This document shows positions 1 to 11,045 of a stretch of 64,000 nt of DNA, piece by piece (positions within the stretch are counted from its first letter, which is position 1; every line of letters starts with the position of its first letter). The notes beneath the pieces were generated by a model. It was given only the letters and a program-made list of their open reading frames with translations, searched no databases and had not been told where the DNA came from. This stretch comes from Aulostomus chinensis. Its lineage: Eukaryota; Chordata; Actinopteri; Syngnathiformes; Aulostomidae. The DNA lies in contig JBBMOA010000004.1 of assembly GCA_037954235.1 (NCBI GenBank), positions 31,957,420 through 32,021,419 of the forward strand. Direction: 5' to 3'. The translations under genes were made by a program, and so were the position numbers.

Positions 1-941
1 CAACTGTGGCTGTTCTGAAACTCTCCTCCTCAATCACTCCTGAGTTGACACTCTGAGATGGGAAACTCTGTGTATCTGGTTCCAGAACAGCTGATCTGAG
101 TTGCTTCAATCAACTGTGAGTACGTTCACCTTGAGTTGCACACGTGCACAACCACGACAAAATGCCATCGTCAATGGAGCCCCGACACCACGAGTCACCA
201 TGACAACTACAAACAAAATAACAAGTTATCTCACACCAATTCATTGAAACAAGACCTTCCTATATTTTTGGATCCATCACAAATATGAGCCTTCCCAGTC
301 TGTCAGGTGGTAGAATTCAGTCAGCACCAATAACAGGAGAGTCAGAGTTTAGAAATCAAAGACAGACATTAAAGTCTCTCTGATAAAACAAAAGTATAGT
401 GTAGTATACTGGAAAAGAATATTGCAATATATTAAATATGATATTTCCATGGAGGGGCAGTTTTACATTTTTATTCTTGGATGCATTATATTTTAGAATC
501 AGAAAGGCAGTTACAATGACATCATCAAGACTAAACCTGGTGCTGACAAAGGTGAGGTGAACAATTTTAACAATCAATCCCAAATTTAGGCCTGAAATTG
601 GAAAATAATATGAGCTAGCTAGCAACGTTAGCTAGTTAATGTTAGCAAGCTGTCAATATTTAGCACCATCAAATAGTTCAAACAAGGTCAACAGCTGTTA
701 TAATGATGGTCACATGATTCAACCTTCCTCCTGTGTGACCTCTTTGGAGGTTTTAAATGCATCAAAGAAGTACATGAATTTTTTATTGCTTTTTGACTTT
801 GTCAGGAAGCTCCAGTTCAAAAAAATAAAGCAAAACAAATTTTGTCACTAAATTATAAAAGAGTAAGTGTGAAATAATTTGTGTTTGTGAGAAGATTAAA
901 AAAATCTACTACTATCCTCTACTAATGTGCACGGGAGTGTA
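1..941. repeat. Low-copy repeat mosaic, no gene seen
   Basis: No coding exon is recognisable. Bases 1-240 reappear inverted at about 25,100-25,330. Bases about 496-720 (ending in text rich in GTTAGC/GCTAGC) reappear directly at about 6,477-6,716, and part of them inverted near 32,150-32,245. The AT-rich stretch near 380-455 has a relative near 63,170-63,240. The segment is therefore a piece of the duplicated block family that fills this half of the window. Confidence 0.6.
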
Positions 942-1023
942 GTTGTTGTGGCCGAGTGGTTAAGGTGATGGACTAGAAATCCATTGGGGTCTCCCCGCGC
1001 AGGTTTGAGTCCTGCCAACAACG
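942..1023 (+). tRNA. tRNA-Ser (anticodon AGA)
   Basis: This is an 82-nt class II tRNA. The acceptor stem GTTGTTG (942-948) pairs fully with CAACAAC (1016-1022), and G1023 is the discriminator. The A-box region (GTGGCCGAGTGG) is canonical. The anticodon loop CTAGAAA at 973-979 gives AGA and is closed by TGGA/TCCA. The long variable arm GGGGTCTCCCC typical of Ser is present. The T arm reads GGTTTGAGTCC instead of GGTTCGANTCC, so one normally invariant B-box base is changed. The fold is intact, but transcription strength is uncertain. Confidence 0.85.
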
Positions 1024-2046
1024 TTAAACTGCTGTTCCAGAGTGTGTGTGTGTGTGTACATGCAGACTTTCCCTTGTGACAGATGATTTGGTTTGGAATC
1101 CATCTTAGTCAGGATGTTTTGAGAAAATTCTATCATGTAGTTGGAGTTATTTTGATTTACAACAATGGAAAAAAAATCATCTCCCCTCCAAAAACCCTCC
1201 TCTTCAACTTTGTACCCAAGTTGTCTCCTCATCAGGCACCACAGGATCCGGTAGGTTCAGTTCAAACAAGTCATTAGAGATTTAAAAAACATTTTGTCCA
1301 TTTGACATCAGGACTGCTCCCAGATCATCTCAATGAGCTCACCCCTGCACCAGAGTACCGCCCAAATTCATCAAGGACAGCAAACATGAGCAGGTCGAGG
1401 TTCACCTCCATCTTTGGAGGTTGTTGAATTTCCTCCTGAGGACCGTCAGGCTGTTTCCTTACTTTGCTGTGACACAACAGCAGACAGCAACAAGGACTGC
1501 TGCAGTGCACTTGGTAAAATCACCATCTGTAGACTGGACCAATATGCTGATGTGATCCTTTGATTAGTTTAGAATCAGTCAGAGATCAAAGACTGAAGCA
1601 GGAGATCAATGCACAGAATTCAGAGATCAATGCACAGAATTCAGAGTTCAAAGACAGAATTCAGAGATCAAAGACTCCTGGAGCGTTGCCCTCTCTTGTC
1701 TTTGGTCCTGGATGTTACTGAATGTTTTACACATTTCTTTTGAAGAAAAAACTTGCATGACATTTCAAGGAGTTTTTCCTGCCAATACAGGACAACAGCC
1801 ACTCACAAACCAGTGCTGGACAAGTTCCTTCAAAGCTGTAATGCCTTATTTCTTACTAGTTACTGTCATTTTAAAATAATTGGTTCCATTACGATTGTGT
1901 CTGCTAGCGCTTGGTGACTGTACAGGAGGTCTGTGGACCGCAGGGCCACAACAAGCCCATTTCTTCAACTCTCCATTTAGTACAGAGGTCCCCAAGTATG
2001 GACCAGTGAGGATAAATGTGATCATGTAGAAGTCCTTTTGTTCTTC

Positions 2047-2920
2047 AACTTGTCCAACTTGATGGTGAGTCTCCTTTTATCAGGGATTACTGAATGCTTG
2101 TGTTATTCATGGCATTGTTAACACTTTATAAACCCTTCATTCAGAGCTGTAAAGAACCTTTAACCTCATATCCCAGACATCAAAGTGGGCCACTAACCGG
2201 TGAGATGAAGCTATGCTATGCTGCTACATTCTGAAGAGGTAAAGTAGCAGGTTCTGAGAGTGATGGCTAACCTGGATGTGTTCATCTCCTACTTTAATAT
2301 CAGCATCCCAACTTGGAGCTCTGACCACCTCCAGCTTTTTGTTCCTGTTTCTGCTTCAGTCAACAGGGAACTCAAACCTGCAATAGAATCATCAACAATA
2401 ATGGAATAGAAAACAGAGGAAGACAAAATATCATAAACTTACAAAGCTGAGAAATGTTAATGAAGAAAAATGCACACATTATGATTGAGGCCAGAAAGTA
2501 AAACTCCACACCAAATGTATTTTGACATGTAGGGATAATGAACTTGAATGTGTTGAAATAGCAGATAAATGAATCCACTATCACACAACAAGATGATGAC
2601 CCACTACCACAAGATGGCGTCACAGATCCTGATGCTCTGTGCCGGAAACACCAAGCAAAACATGACTAAAACGCTCCTGTTGTTCCCTCCATGAAAAACT
2701 GTGGCACTGATGAGAAGAAGGATCCCAGCGTCCTCTGAGGATCCATCGCCGCACCATTCGGTAGAAGGATGATCGGGTCGGCACCAGGAGAAACCCTTGT
2801 GTCTCCGATGCAGGGAAGATGGAGCACTGAAGAGGCCACATTGTGGCGTCCTAAAGAGGACATTTGGTGGAGCCTGAGACAGCAAACATCATGCCGCCCT
2901 TCATCAGAAGAACCACAGCA
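2047..2920. repeat. Inverted-duplication arm, partner 17,201-18,054
   Basis: Read in reverse complement, this segment matches 17,201-18,054 almost base for base, by eye well above 90 percent. It ends abruptly at 2,920, where the 22-bp minisatellite begins. Open frames of 60-98 codons occur on both copies in several frames, but none shows a known domain or a consistent reading-frame constraint. I treat it as non-coding duplicated DNA. Confidence 0.8.
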
Positions 2921-2924
2921 CTTC

Positions 2925-3012
2925 AGTCACGTGACTGAAGTCATCCATTCATGTGACTGAAGTCATCCAGTCACGTGACTGAAGTCATCCAGTCACGTGA
3001 CTGAAGTCATCC
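2925..3012. repeat. 22-bp minisatellite with CACGTG palindrome (copy 1)
   Basis: There are four 22-bp units. Three carry the perfect 12-bp palindrome AGTCACGTGACT at 2925, 2969 and 2991; one unit has CATGTG instead. A shared tail of about 120 bp (GTCAGTGATGTCACTTGGCA and onward) follows. The same unit and tail occur at 4.94, 26.58 and 28.35 kb. Confidence 0.9.
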
Positions 3013-3305
3013 ATTCATGTCAGTGATGTCACTTGGCAGGACTGTCATTGCCGTCTCATTCTAGAAAAGAATCCAGACTCCACATGTGGCTCCCATGATA
3101 ACTGATGGACCTCTGGTTGGAGGCTGGACGATGATGTTTGGTCTGGGGGGTTAAGATTGTGGGGGCTGTTTCAGTTCTCGTGCTGAAGGCTTTCGCCATG
3201 ACAGTCAGACTCTCATCTGTCCTTCATGTTCCCTCAAATGTGCAGTGTGGACCTCACACACTGAATTTAGCCTGAAAACTCTTCATGAAAAGCAGGAGAC
3301 TCAGA

Positions 3306-3379
3306 GTCTCTGTGGCTCAATCGGTCAGCGCACTCGGCTGTTAACAGAGAGGCTGGTGGTTCGAGCCCCCCCAGGGACG
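3306..3379 (+). tRNA. tRNA-Asn (anticodon GTT), weakened
   Basis: This is 74 nt long. Acceptor GTCTCTG pairs with CAGGGAC (3372-3378) with one G-T wobble, and G3379 is the discriminator. The loop CTGTTAA at 3338-3344 gives anticodon GTT. There is one mismatch in the anticodon stem (G3336 against A3346) and one T-C mismatch in the T stem. The B box GGTTCGAGCCC is canonical. It may be functional or in early decay. Confidence 0.7.
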
Positions 3380-3667
3380 ATGAACAGGCTCTACTGGTTC
3401 TTTGGATCTCTGGATGAGACACTTTGTGGTAAAGCTAGATTCTGCCAGTCCCACTGACATATTTCAGTCACACATGTTCAGAGATGATTTTGTTTTCCTG
3501 AATACATTTATTATTTTCTGATCACCTTGTGGATTTTTCATCATTCTCCTCATTACCATACTTTAGGTTGCAGTATGTACACCTTAGTTAGTCTTGGGTT
3601 TCAGAAATCATACAGCATACAAATAATAGCAGGTTGAAACACATTTATTTAAAAGAATTTAACATGG

Positions 3668-3669
<2 letters not shown>

Positions 3670-3718
<49 letters not shown>
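3670..3718. repeat. (CA)n microsatellite
   Basis: This is an uninterrupted CA dinucleotide run of about 49 bp. A shorter CA-rich run lies at about 4,040-4,072 and is shared with 25,400-25,435. Confidence 0.95.
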
Positions 3719-3719
<1 letters not shown>

Positions 3720-4942
3720 CCTGTCTTTGGTATAACATGGTCTGTCATGTTCTCTCACATTGCACAACAACAAAACAAACAAAGACGGCCATGTCCAGTG
3801 TGGTCCTGGATATGACGACTGGACTGCAGGGTCCCAGTATCACTGTGACAATTCTTTTACCAGCTATGACCTTGGACAAGAACTTCTCAGGAGGAAACTT
3901 ATCATGGTGGCACAGTGAAGAAAACTGGACCTGAGCTGCCTGCTGAAATCTTGCAGGTGAAGGACAGAGCTCCACCTCTTTGACAGACACCACCACTGTT
4001 GGCTCATGTCCAAAAGTGTGTCAGTTTTTGACACACACGCATCTAAACACACACACACACACATACACATGCATGTTCTTGCACACAGAGACTTTTCCTC
4101 TGTTTTTGTTTTTTACTGGTTTTGAACCAGTTGTTGGTTTCTGTTGGTTTGATTTGCTTGACTTGTTGTTGTTTGTTTGACCTTGCAAATCAAAATTTTG
4201 GGTTCTGGCTTTTTCTGCTTTTCATTTTGTGTTTGTATTAAAGTTCTGTTGCTGAAAAAGAGACTTTTTTCCCTTTTTCTTGAAGTAAATATATGAGGGT
4301 CTAAACTGACCCATAACACCATGGATGTTACAAAAGTTAATGATATTAAAATAAAGAACTAAAAGACTGTTCTAACACCCCTCAGTAATGGTGGGGAAAC
4401 ACAACAACCTTTTGTTTATTTATATGATTTTCTTGAGGTTCATTTTATTATTTTTTTAATTGAAATTGAGGGTTTACTGACTAAAAAAGGTCCAGAGGCC
4501 CACAACAAAATATTCAAATCAATATTTCCATGGATAAGGAAGCCTAACAAGGTAACCAAGAGATGGGAAACAACTTGGATGATGGAAAATTGTTTTTAGT
4601 TTATTTTACAGCTGATTGAAGACGTGGGTCAAAACTGACCGTTAACATAAGAGATGGGAACATGAGTTGATCCACATGATCCACTGAAGCGCCATTTTAC
4701 CCTGCCACTGTGGCCACTGAGGTCACCATCATGAACTGGAGTTGGGAATCTTGAACTGAACCTGGTATCACAGCGACACCTACTGCTGCAAAATGGAACA
4801 GCAACATTGAACCCAAGTACAGGATTGGAGGGAGACTGATGGTCTCTGTTTGGGTTTTTGAAGAACAAGGAGGGCGTTGGTTCAAGCTGGATTCTCAGAG
4901 ACTATTTCCCCAACCTCTACATTGGCATCTACACTGTCATCC

Positions 4943-5012
4943 AGTCACATGACTGGAGTCATCCAGTCACGTGACTGTGACTGAAGTCATCCAGTCACGT
5001 GACTGAAGTCAT
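4943..5012. repeat. 22-bp minisatellite (copy 2)
   Basis: About three units are present. Perfect AGTCACGTGACT palindromes lie at 4965-4976 and 4993-5004, and one unit has CACATG. The spacing between the two palindromes is enlarged by a six-base GTGACT duplication. Confidence 0.85.
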
Positions 5013-5225
5013 CCATTCATGTCAGTGATGTCACTTGGCAGGACTGTCATTGCCTTCACATTCTAGAAAAGAATCCAGACTCCACATTTCCTCCTATCTA
5101 TTATTGTGTACCACCCTCCTGGTCCTTACTCTGAATTCTCAGAGTTTATATCCAGTTCAGTTCTCAAAACAAATTCAGTCATGAGTGTTGATAAATTTCC
5201 TTTTCTCCACTGATTATATGTCAAG

Positions 5226-5540
5226 GTTTGTGTGGGGAGCCTATCCCAGCAGCCTTCTGACAAGAGGCGGGGTTCACCCTGGTTGAGTCACCAGTCCATC
5301 ACAGGGCCAACACATAGAGACAGACAACCATTCACACTCACAGCCACACCTACAGTCAATTTAGAGTATCAATGAGCCTCGTCTCCTCTTGATGTCTTTG
5401 GACTGTGGGAGGAAGCTGGAGTACCAGAGAGAACCCACACAGACACAGGGAGAACATGCAGACTCCACAGCTGGGGCTCAAATCTGGAACCTTCTTGCTG
5501 TGAGGCCACAGTGCTGACCACTGCACCATTGTGTCCCCTG
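5226..5540 (-). mobile_element. tRNA-derived SINE copy
   Basis: Read on the minus strand, it has a tRNA-like head (GCAGTGGTCAGCACTG as A-box-like, then a B-box-like stretch), a middle with CTCCCACAGTCCAAAGACAT, and a 3' part with TGATGGACTGGTGAC and GGGATAGGCTCC. The same order occurs at 10.55, 22.91, 23.58, 26.83 and 39.96 kb. The exact family name was not determined. Confidence 0.75.
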
Positions 5541-5608
5541 AAAATGCCACCAGATCGTTTGGATTGTCTATAAAATCAAGTACACATGAACATGAAGAGG
5601 TTTTCACA

Positions 5609-5680
5609 GGGCTGGTGGTGCAATGGATAGCATGACTGACTACTGTCAGAAGATTCTAGGTTCAACTCCTGGCTTGCTCA
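5609..5680 (+). pseudogene. tRNA-Arg (ACG-type) pseudogene
   Basis: The D-arm region TGGTGCAATGGATAG and the T arm CTAGGTTCAACTCCTGG resemble the animal tRNA-Arg of ACG type. In the anticodon arm, the usual CTACGGA loop region reads CTACTG with one base missing, so a seven-base loop cannot form. The acceptor stem GGGCTGG/CTTGCTC has a T-T mismatch and wobbles. I call it a dead copy. Confidence 0.7.
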
Positions 5681-5782
5681 CTTAAAACTTTATACTCAGA
5701 AGCTTTCACACCTGAAGTGTGAACCACTGCTAAAAGTCCCTGAAATCCTCCAAGGTTTCCTCCTTGTCTGCTGTAAACATGA

Positions 5783-5831
5783 ACACATGCATGGCTCCTG
5801 CTACCTCTCACATGTTAAGCTGGCACTTGAC
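5783..5831 (-). pseudogene. tRNA-Ala-like fragment
   Basis: On the minus strand, AAGTGCCAGCTTAACATGTG followed by AGAGGTAGCAGGAGCCATG resembles the anticodon arm through T arm of the tRNA-Ala relic at 12,555-12,627. The anticodon position reads AAC. The 5' half is not recognisable. Confidence 0.35.
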
Positions 5832-6711
5832 AGTGACAGCAGGAGAACAAAAAATCCCAGAGTGTCATCAACATTTCCTGGAAACTAAATGATAGAAGCT
5901 TTTGAATTTCTGTATCAGAAAAAGGAGAAAGGAGCCCCAATGAAAGAGTGATAATTCTTTATTTTGATTTTGTTCTTCACTCCTACACAAGAGAGGGAAA
6001 GTGTCGGCTGGCTGGGAGCAACTGCCTGCTTCAGAATGGGACGAGCCTCAGGACTTTCCAGTGAGAGCTGCAAAGCTTTCACTTTATCAATGGAATCACT
6101 GGGAAAAGAAACTCATCCTGTCAGATGAAGGCCAAAGAGTTTTGCTTCACTGTGTTGAGGGAGGGTTTGTTCAGATGATTCTAGAAGAAGAAATCAAAAC
6201 ATCATCAATTAAAATTCAGAAGAAGTGAATGCAGAGTTTTATTGATGGTTTCAGGAATCAGCCTCTGGGTTCGTGGTGCTCCAATCTTCAGACAACTGAA
6301 AGTGATGAAACCACCTGTGTTGAGTTGTCTTCCATCATGGAAAACTGAAAGGAAAAACTCACACAATTAATCATTCATTGGTTAACAGTTAGCTAAGCTA
6401 CCAGTGGTCAAACCTGCAGCTGAGGGAACAAACAAGAGCAGGCTAACATTTGTATTTTAATTTTATGTATGCAAAGAATCAGAAAGGCAGTTACAATGAC
6501 ATCATCAATACAAAACCTTGGGCTCACAAAGATGAAGTGAACAATTTCCACAATCAATCCCAAATTTAAGGACTGAAGTTAGAAAATAATATTAGTAGCT
6601 AGCTAACGTTAGCTAGTTAACGTTAGCAAGTTAACGTTAGCAAGCTGACAATATTTAGCACCATCAAATAGTTCAAACAAGGTCAACAGCAGTAATAATG
6701 ATGGTCACATG

Positions 6712-7649
6712 ATTTAAAAGATTAAAAACAACTCTCTGTATCAATGTGAGATAGAGTTACAAAAATGAATAGAACATTACTCACTGACTGAAAATTGAAA
6801 AAGCACCAGACTTTGGTCCAGAGCTTGGTTCTAATGTGACTTGACAGAACTTTTTAGGGCCTGAGCCAGAAGGAACATCTGGCAAAGACTCCATTATTTT
6901 CCCACTTTTTTTTCTTCTTGCAATCAACACTGCCCAGAGTTCATCTGCAGGAAATAAAATTCACACATTTGATAAAGTTTGGTCAGACGGTGCAGACACA
7001 CTTGACACCCAGAGAGGTGAGCAGGTTTTGGACCAAGTTGAAGCTTGTGAAGTATTTGAGACAGAAAATGACAGAAAGCTGTGGCTGTGTTCTGGTTCTG
7101 CATGTTTCAGATTTATTCCCCTTCCAGTAATGTCTTATTTCCAGCTCTGCTCTCCCTCAACTACTGTTTAGTGTCATATTTATTTTGCTGACTACTTCAT
7201 TGACATGTGGTCAAAATGTCTTGTGTTTCCTGAAATTAACTGAGTGCTGCTCAGTAAAGTTGACATGACTTGAGATTCTATTCCTGCTTGGTCCATTTCA
7301 ACATTCTTATCCTTCCTAGCATTGGAGATAAAGTATCAGTAGGGGCTGTACTTGATTAGTACTGCATATAGTACACATCAGTCACTGCCATTACACAGTG
7401 GAATAGAAGTTGAAATACTGTTTACCAGCAAGCTGAAAACTGTTGTGGTATTTGACAATTCCATTGTTTCTGAATGAAAATCATGTGAAGGAGAATCATT
7501 GAGACATCCTAAAAATGGCTGAGGTCTGCTGAGCTGCAGCAGGTCTGAGCTGCTTTTGATGCTCAGATGATGAGGAGGCAGTGAATGTTGGGTTTGGTGG
7601 AGCTGAAAAAATGCTGCAGGTGTTGAGAGGTCTGCTGGTGTCCAGGACT
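6712..7649. repeat. Inverted-duplication arm, partner 30,204-32,212
   Basis: The reverse complement matches 30,204-30,661 and 31,860-32,212. In the partner, the continuity is broken at 30,662-31,860 by the 10-bp satellite and a piggyBac fragment. Here the corresponding stretch (about 7,100-7,195) is short, plain sequence, so this copy shows the state without the insert. Confidence 0.8.
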
Positions 7650-7789
7650 TCCTCTCCAGTTCTCAGCTTCTCCCTGCAGTTCCCACAAACACCACAACAG
7701 TCCTGGAACCCCTGCAGATGGTGGAGGACCACGATGACCCCGATGCACCATCAGGGCATCAAAAAGCAGTCCTGATGATCAAAAAGGTC

Positions 7790-8150
7790 CTTCCACTCAT
7801 TCAGGGTCAACTCTAGAAGAAGCTTCTGGAACAGATGAGCAAACACTCTCAACTAGAAATCATGATTTAAACACAATGTTGATTTTTACAATTTCCTTCA
7901 ATGTTTTAAAAACCATCAAAGTGGACAGAAGCCCAGATGGTCCAAACCTGTTTCCTGTCTCCTGCCATTGTGGAGAGCCTCTGTTCTGTCCTGCTGCTGT
8001 CCAGTTGTCTCTACTGAGCTCCTCTGCTGGTTCCACCTTGAAGAGGGTCTGAGCTAAAATTGAACCTTGGGGAACTTCAACCTTTGATCTCAGAGTTTTG
8101 TGTTTGATCTTAGAATTCTTTCTTTGATCTCACCTGAGACAAAGACATCG
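7790..8150. repeat. Repeat block, copies at 61.73-62.13 kb (direct) and 63.66-64.00 kb (inverted)
   Basis: This block includes the GATCTCAGAGTTTTGTGTTTG stretch and a short minus-strand L2-like LINE remnant near 8,037-8,095. A related inverted piece lies at 29,640-29,780. It sits directly upstream of the tRNA-His gene. Confidence 0.75.
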
Positions 8151-8173
8151 AATCTCAATCTGCTGTTGAGGAG

Positions 8174-8245
8174 GCGGTGATCGTATAGTGGTTAGTACTC
8201 TGTGTTGTGGCCGCAGCAACCCTGGTTCGAATCCGGGTCACAGCA
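8174..8245 (+). tRNA. tRNA-His (anticodon GTG)
   Basis: This is 72 nt long. Acceptor GCGGTGA faces TCACAGC (8238-8244) with a single G-A mismatch. The A box (TATAGTGGTTAGTACTC) is canonical. The anticodon stem CTGTG/CGCAG encloses TTGTGGC, giving GTG. The T arm CCTGG-TTCGAAT-CCGGG is intact. It is the best preserved of the His copies here and is likely the parent type of the relics at 29.5 and 63.65 kb. Confidence 0.85.
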
Positions 8246-8246
8246 G

Positions 8247-8650
8247 CATGAGACAAATTTCTTGTGTGTATTGATGGACACAAACCAAGCAGAAATTTCC
8301 CACTATGCAACAGGGTGGTGTTTGGTCAGTTTTGAGCAGGTGTCAGTCTGACAATGATGTCATATATTTTGTTATCACTTGACCAGACCCAAAATTAGGC
8401 TCCAGGTATCAGTTTCTTCTCAATGCTAATGTCTGCTAGCTTAGTCTGCTACTTTGATGGCTCTGACTACGAAAAGGTCCAGACCCCTGGATATGGTGGT
8501 TCCTACCTAAATGTAGATTCTGTCAGCTCATGTTTTGAAATCAACTCACCATGAGCACAAGTAGATTTCAATGGACTGCAAATGTGTCTCATTTAATGGA
8601 AAACATGTCAAATATAAATTCCATCACCTGAGGAGGTCTGCTGCTGGAAT
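8247..8650. repeat. Repeat block, inverted copy at 63,290-63,650
   Basis: The reverse complement of 63,290-63,650 follows this block closely, including the stretch ending in GGAATTAAGCTCCAGATATTC. No coding content was seen. From 8,650 to 9,039 I see only unassigned AT-rich and mixed sequence. Confidence 0.75.
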
Positions 8651-9039
8651 TAAGCTCCAGATATTCACAAGATATTTTATATCTTAAAATAAAGCATTTT
8701 TATGTTTGATTTATTATTCATTAGCCTGCTTCAAGTGGTGTGATTTTATGTGTCGTATATTAAATAGAACTTTGTAAACGATCGTCCCTGAGGATGTTGA
8801 ATGATGTCAAAAAAGTGTTCTCTAAGCTCTCCTTTCCTCTAAATAGAGGAGTCTCTGCTGAGGTCGTTCCCTCTCTGAGTCCTGATGTCTATTCAGATGC
8901 ACCGAGAGACTCAGGCAAACAGAAGACAAGGGCAAGTGAAGTAACCTGAAAATGAGAGGGGACGTTCGACATCAAACTAAAACAGGAAGAACAGGACGCA
9001 AATGGGATATCAAAATAAGACAGACTCTGAGACATGACC

Positions 9040-9640
9040 CTCCAGTTCCTGCTGCTTCCAGCTCTTTATATCGAGCCCCTCGTACAGTGGTTGAGAGAGA
9101 CCACAAATATTAAAGGTGTCCACATAAATGGAGAAGAACACAAGGTGGCGCTGGACGCTGATGATGTTTTAACATATTGAAGTGAGCCCCCTAACACAGG
9201 ACCTGCATTAATAAAACTCTTTGAAACACTGGGAAGCTCTGCTGGATATTAATTCTCCATTCTAAAACACAGGTTCTGACCTTTAATCACTCACCTCCAG
9301 AACACATGGAGGAAAACCTCCACCTGGATTGGGCCAGAACTCCTTGAAGATGATAGAAGAAGATGGAACTCCATTTCCTTTCTGAGTCTGAGTCACAGGA
9401 TTGATAGAGTAAAAATAAATGTCCTACCACAAGATCTCTTTCTAGTTCCAGGACCAACTGGAGAAATTGCCTTCAAAACCGTTTCTGAATTGAACAAAAT
9501 GCTTTCCAGATTTATCTTGCAGGGGAAGAAACCCAGGCTCAAATTTAAACCACACCATGAATGAGCCCCAGTTCCTGCTGTACTGGCCCACCAAAATCTC
9601 GAAAAATGTTTCCATAAAGTCCAAATCTCAATGAATAATT
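9040..9640 (+). mobile_element. L1/Tx1-like LINE reverse-transcriptase fragment, decayed
   Basis: Plus-strand translation gives a broken reverse-transcriptase region: an IEPLVQWLR-like stretch, then GVHINGEEHKVALDADDVL carrying the A-D-D catalytic core, then segments such as RIDRVKINVLP and SRFILQGKKPRLK typical of the region after the active site. Stop codons interrupt it (for example soon after DDVLTY), so it cannot encode an enzyme. The 5' and 3' limits are approximate. Confidence 0.65.
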
Positions 9641-10548
9641 TGGAATGTTAACAGGAGAATATCACTACAAGTCATTTAATGATGTGCTTTTAATCCAGGG
9701 TTCAAGCCTCATGAAATGAACCCTAGATTTAAATCCTGGATTCAAAGAGAGTAACAACTTTCTACTCACTTGTGGAAAATGGAAATTTAAAAGATTTGAA
9801 AGCCTGAGAAGAGAATATCACTGAGAAAGTCTGACTTTTTAGAATCTTCTTAGGTGAGCAATTATTTTTGAACACGACATCAGAAATGAAACAGACTTTA
9901 ATGATCCAATGCTGAAAATATTTTTGGCTGCCCATCAAGAAACAAGAAAAACCTCATATCGTATGTTGTTTTCCGTTTGACCTGATCTTGGTTGTCAACT
10001 AACTGGCTCATTGGCTTTCTTGATGGAACAACAAAAGCAAAAGTTGAAGACTTGGAATATCCAGACCTCTGGCGTTATTCTCAGCTGTCATTTAAATTTC
10101 ACATGAACTCAGTGTCCAAGCAAATATCTGGTGGGCTAAAATTACGTTTGTTGTTCTGTTGACTTTTTCCACAAGAAGTCCGGAAAAGTATGATAACACA
10201 GTTCATGTTCCTCATATTGGACTCCGCTGGTGGTTTCTATGGGAACACTGGTGACGGCCCCAGGCCTGGGGTCCTATGCAGTGTTCTGTGTGCAGGGTCC
10301 TGTTGGTGGGTGTGTTTGTGTCTTTGCAGGTCTGGAGCAGCCTGGTCATTAGGCTGACTGGGAGGACCAGGCCAGTGTTCCCAGTTAGGCCTGTTTAACC
10401 CCACCTTCCCACACATTTGTCTCCCTTTTGTGCTCAGCCGGCGTGCTGTTGTTGTCCTTTTGTTTTTCCTTGTTTTCCACCAACAACATGCAGTACACAT
10501 TGACATCACATCCACACACTCACCTCCACTGCTGACACTGACTTCCAC
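9641..10548. other. No gene seen; probable decayed LINE tail
   Basis: Low-quality open frames continue from the L1-like fragment with many stops. From about 10,230 the sequence becomes GC-richer (GGCCCCAGGCCTGGGG near 10,258) without any recognisable domain. Confidence 0.4.
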
Positions 10549-10915
10549 ACCTTCCGCTTATTCCTTTCGAGTAAGGGTCGCGGGGGGTTGGAGCCTATCC
10601 CAGTGGCTACGGGCGAGAGGCGGGGTTCACCCTGGACAGGTCATCAGTCCATCACAGGGCCAACATAGAGAGACAAACAACCATTCACACTCACATTCAT
10701 ACCTATGGTAAATTTAGAGAACCCAAGTAGCCTAGTCCCCAAATTGCATGTCTTTGGACGTTGGGAGGAAGCCGGAGTACCACAGAGAACCCACACAGGC
10801 ACGGGGAGAACATGCAAACTCCACACAGAAAGATCCCGTGCCCGAGCCGGGACTCAAACCCGGAACCTTCTTGCTGTGAGGCCACAGTGCTAACCACTGG
10901 ACCATCGTGCAGCCC
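10549..10915 (-). mobile_element. tRNA-derived SINE copy, nearly full length
   Basis: On the minus strand it runs from the tRNA-like head (CACGATGGTCCAGTGGTTAG near 10,915) through the middle domain to CTTACTCGAAAGGAATAAGC near 10,550. It has the same order of motifs as the copies at 5.2, 26.8 and 40.0 kb. Confidence 0.75.
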
Positions 10916-10966
10916 TTCCAGGTGTTTGGATTGAACCCATCATTATTTCATGTATGATTCCCAAAG

Positions 10967-11045
10967 TGTCAGGATTGAGGGTTGTGGATGGTGAGGGAGA
11001 CCCAAACGCAGACATTTTTGGTGAACAAAACAGGGATCGTGACAC
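10967..11045. mobile_element. Small internally deleted DNA element
   Basis: Bases GTGTCA at the left end and TGACAC at the right end form short terminal inverted repeats. The inner ends (GGTGAGGGAGACCCAAACGC and ACAGGGATCGTGACAC) match the ends of the larger elements at 48,484-48,918 and 51,653-52,093. This suggests a 79-bp deletion derivative. The superfamily was not determined. Confidence 0.45.

Larger units (their letters stand above)
4021..5655. repeat. Direct-duplication arm, partner 25,380-27,267
   Basis: The two copies run in the same order: a TTTTTGACACACA start, a T/G-rich tract, the 22-bp minisatellite, a SINE copy and a tRNA-Arg relic. The partner has about 295 extra bases at 26,010-26,305, or this copy has lost them. 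The partner copy ends inside the tRNA-Arg relic, where it switches to inverted 16.2-kb sequence. Confidence 0.8.
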
